Assembly (NCBI GenBank): GCA_012103455.1 | Contig: WLWT01000001.1 | Location: forward strand, 3,851,288-3,915,287 | Direction of reading: 5' to 3' | Origin: Gammaproteobacteria bacterium | GTDB taxonomy: Bacteria; Pseudomonadota; Gammaproteobacteria; HK1 | Length of the DNA stretch: 64,000 bases | Shown here: one piece after another, positions 62,340 to 64,000 of the stretch | Numbering within the stretch: position 1 is the first letter of the stretch | Layout: every line of letters begins with the position of its first letter | The notes under the pieces: generated by a model | Told to the model about the DNA's origin: nothing | Seen by the model: only the letters and a program-made list of their open reading frames with translations | The model's database searches: none | Translations under genes and position numbers: made by a program

Positions 62340-62400
62340 ACCTTCCCCCTTGACACGGCTGCCTCTTGACATGGTTGCCTCTTGACATGGTCGTGGTCGT
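62340..62400. repeat. 16-bp tandem repeat, about 3 units
   Basis: cttgacacggctgcct, cttgacatggttgcct, cttgacatggtcgtgg, upstream of the rhomboid gene. Same class as the 15-bp arrays. Confidence 0.7.
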
Positions 62401-62506
62401 CTCACCACGATCACGCTGACGGCTTGATCATGCTTATGCCGTAATCGTGACAATGGCATGAGCAAAACAAAAGCCCCCTACACGCACACAATCCGGTAAC
62501 TTCCGC

Positions 62507-63613
62507 ATGGACAACCTCAGGGACCCTCTCAGCGTCACCTTGGTGACCGAAAGCCGCCTCACAAGCACCGACTTCAACGATCTGGGCTTCGGCAACCACT
62601 TCTCGGATCACATGTTCAGCATGGAATTCGAAAACGGTGCTTGGCGCAACCCGAGCATCATTCCCTATGGCCCCATTGCGATGGAACCAGGCACTGGGGC
62701 ATTGCACTACAGTCAGTCCGTATTCGAAGGGCTGAAAGCATTCCGTGGTAGCGATGATCAGATCCGGGTGTTCAGGCCGGACATGAACGCGAGGCGCATG
62801 GCCCGCTCTTGCGAACGGTTGTGCATTCCCGTCATCGACCCAGCGCTATTCATCGAGGCCGTGCGCGCAATCGTACGCACCGATCAGGACTGGATCCCGG
62901 GCAAACGGGGTCAAGCGCTGTACGTGAGGCCCATCGTGTTCGGTGTGGAGCCACACCTGGAGGTACGCCCCGCCAGCCGTTACCGCTTCCTCATCATGAC
63001 CTCACCGGTACGGACTTACTACGGCGATGAGATAACACCGGTGGCCCTGCATGTACAGCAGCACTACACCCGGGCCAGCCCGGGGGGGGTCGGTGAGGCC
63101 AAAACGGGCGGCAACTACGCCGCCAGCCTACTGCCCGGAGAGCGGGCCCGGGACCAAGGCTTCAACCAAGCGCTATGGCTAGACGGTATCGAGCATAAAT
63201 ACGTTGAAGAAGTCGGCCAAATGAACATCTTCTTCCGCTTCGGCGACACCGTGGTCACGCCGGCGCTGCGCGGCACCATCTTGCCGGGGGTCACCCGCGA
63301 TAGCGTCATCACCTTGCTGCGCGATCAGGGCTTTGCGGTGGAAGAACGAAGACTGGCTGTAGATGAAGTACTGGAAGGATCGCGCTCGGGTACTCTGCGC
63401 GAAGTGTTCGGCGCCGGCACCGCCGCTGTCATCGCCCCTGTGGGCCGTATCTGCCTAGGCGGGACAACCTACGAGATCAACAACAACGAACCCGGCGAAC
63501 TCACCGGTGCGCTCTATAACAAAATCACGTCCATACAATACGGGGAAACCAACGACCCCCACGGATGGAATATGCTGGTCCCCGCCGGTAAGGCCGCCGC
63601 CGCGGCCGAATAA
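62507..63613 (+). CDS. ilvE: Branched-chain amino acid aminotransferase
   Basis: 368 residues, class IV PLP-dependent transaminase of the long (type II) BCAT form. YSQSVFEGLKAFRG (about 67-80), the PLP Lys in EAKTGGNYAASL (about 197), EVGQMNIFF (about 227-235) and SGTLREVFGAGTAAVIAPV (about 290-308). Interconverts Val, Leu and Ile with their 2-oxoacids, the kind of substrates handled by dehydrogenase complexes like the one at 28.6-32.4 kb. Confidence 0.93.
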   Translation: MDNLRDPLSVTLVTESRLTSTDFNDLGFGNHFSDHMFSMEFENGAWRNPSIIPYGPIAMEPGTGALHYSQSVFEGLKAFRGSDDQIRVFRPDMNARRMARSCERLCIPVIDPALFIEAVRAIVRTDQDWIPGKRGQALYVRPIVFGVEPHLEVRPASRYRFLIMTSPVRTYYGDEITPVALHVQQHYTRASPGGVGEAKTGGNYAASLLPGERARDQGFNQALWLDGIEHKYVEEVGQMNIFFRFGDTVVTPALRGTILPGVTRDSVITLLRDQGFAVEERRLAVDEVLEGSRSGTLREVFGAGTAAVIAPVGRICLGGTTYEINNNEPGELTGALYNKITSIQYGETNDPHGWNMLVPAGKAAAAAE

Positions 63614-63619
63614 CCAACC

Positions 63620-63761
63620 GGGCACCTGCTAAAAATAGTCATTGTTTCGTGAGTGCAAGGAAGCACCGCGCGCACAACCGCAGTGTATAGGTGATACTTG
63701 AGGATTCGAGCACGGAGCGGACGCCGCAATCGCGGAAACAGTGCATTGTTAGCAGGTGCCC
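63620..63761 (+). mobile_element. MITE-A copy 9
   Basis: 142 bp, termini GGGCACCTGCTAAAAATAG and TTAGCAGGTGCCC; flanks AACC and AACG (3 of 4 match). Inserted 7 bp after the BCAT stop and 29 bp before the next start. Confidence 0.9.
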
Positions 63762-63790
63762 AACGGCTAAAAGACTCGATGGAGAACATT

Positions 63791-64000
63791 ATGATGCGAA
63801 TCAATGCGTTTACCGCAGCTTTGCTGATATCCGGCACGCTGGGCGGCACCCTGCCCGCGCATGCTCAGTTAGATGCGCTCAACAAGCTAGTGGAATCGGC
63901 CACCGAGGAAACCGGCTCTGCGCCCGCCTCGCAAGACGCCGCGGCCGGCGCCATCAAGGCGTTGACTGGCGGCGACACCGCGGCACCGGCCGCCGCCAGC
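63791..64000 (+). CDS. Exported protein, N-terminal part only (runs off the window)
   Basis: Starts MMRINAFTAALLISGTLGG with cleavage expected after AHA, then QLDALNKLVESATEETGSA and an Ala/Gly-rich stretch to the end of the window, with GGAG at 63781-63784. Family not recognisable from 70 residues. Confidence 0.75.
   Translation, partial: MMRINAFTAALLISGTLGGTLPAHAQLDALNKLVESATEETGSAPASQDAAAGAIKALTGGDTAAPAAAS

Noticed and set aside
1..64000. tRNA or rRNA genes
   Set aside because: I looked for T-loop and acceptor patterns and 16S/23S stretches and saw none; a covariance-model scan would be decisive.

Overview
The window looks like a piece of chromosome from an uncultured gammaproteobacterium. 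The backbone is GC-rich and carries gammaproteobacterial markers: an E. coli-type ubiD, a YcgL-domain protein, a cytochrome c4-dsbA pair, rpmE and an M16C presequence-type protease. It is heavily burdened with small transposable elements, broken insertion sequences and pseudogenes, as in a host-associated or recently bottlenecked lineage. That lifestyle, and any finer taxonomy, is inference.

Layout. 0-4 kb: an SDR gene split by a nested pair of MITEs, an orphan DppC-type permease, a NIPSNAP protein and an enolase-superfamily enzyme. 4.1-9.4 kb: an AT-rich block with a type II restriction-modification pair followed by a pile-up of IS4-, IS30- and IS630-type remnants. 9.4-12.6 kb: an array resembling integron cassettes without an integrase, carrying a membrane-anchored SAVED protein, a ParE/antitoxin pair, a PD-(D/E)XK-like protein and a small conserved protein. 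12.6-13.5 kb: an ISAzo13-like remnant and a broken VapBC pair. 13.7-20 kb: a complete Dpp/Opp-type peptide importer (dppA-B-C-D-F, minus strand) followed by a frameshifted hydrolase. 20-28.6 kb: a GFA protein, a ParA-type ATPase with an unknown partner, a flavin monooxygenase, an MMPL/RND exporter, an MFS transporter and a truncated TAXI receptor. 28.6-33 kb: homodimeric-type 2-oxoacid dehydrogenase E1 and E2 with a divergent Lrp regulator.

34-36.4 kb is a mosaic of gene fragments with actinobacterial character around an intact divergent arsI/arsR pair. It ends exactly where the 3' end of an IS91-like element begins. 36.8-43.9 kb is a lower-GC glycoside import cluster (binding protein, two permeases, GH63-like hydrolase, ATPase, cupin isomerase), bounded on both sides by IS91-like 3' ends. 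44-48 kb holds more IS debris, an IS5-family element and a D-aminoacylase-type amidohydrolase. From 48.4 kb to the end is mostly intact backbone: ubiD, rpmE, cytochrome c4, dsbA, acuI-like reductase, Nudix, PhyH, glutaredoxin-like, PreP, envelope proteins, rhomboid and branched-chain aminotransferase.

Two sequence-level patterns run through the window. First, a ~140-bp MITE (called MITE-A here) is present nine times. It has 15-16-bp termini shared with the resident IS5-family element, and six copies have perfect 4-bp target duplications (a seventh, inside the SDR gene, is also perfect). A second ~142-bp MITE (MITE-B) is present twice with perfect 9-bp duplications, once nested inside MITE-A. 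Second, many unrelated short tandem arrays share a unit of exactly 15 bp, both between genes and in frame inside genes. I did not see a tRNA, rRNA or CRISPR array.
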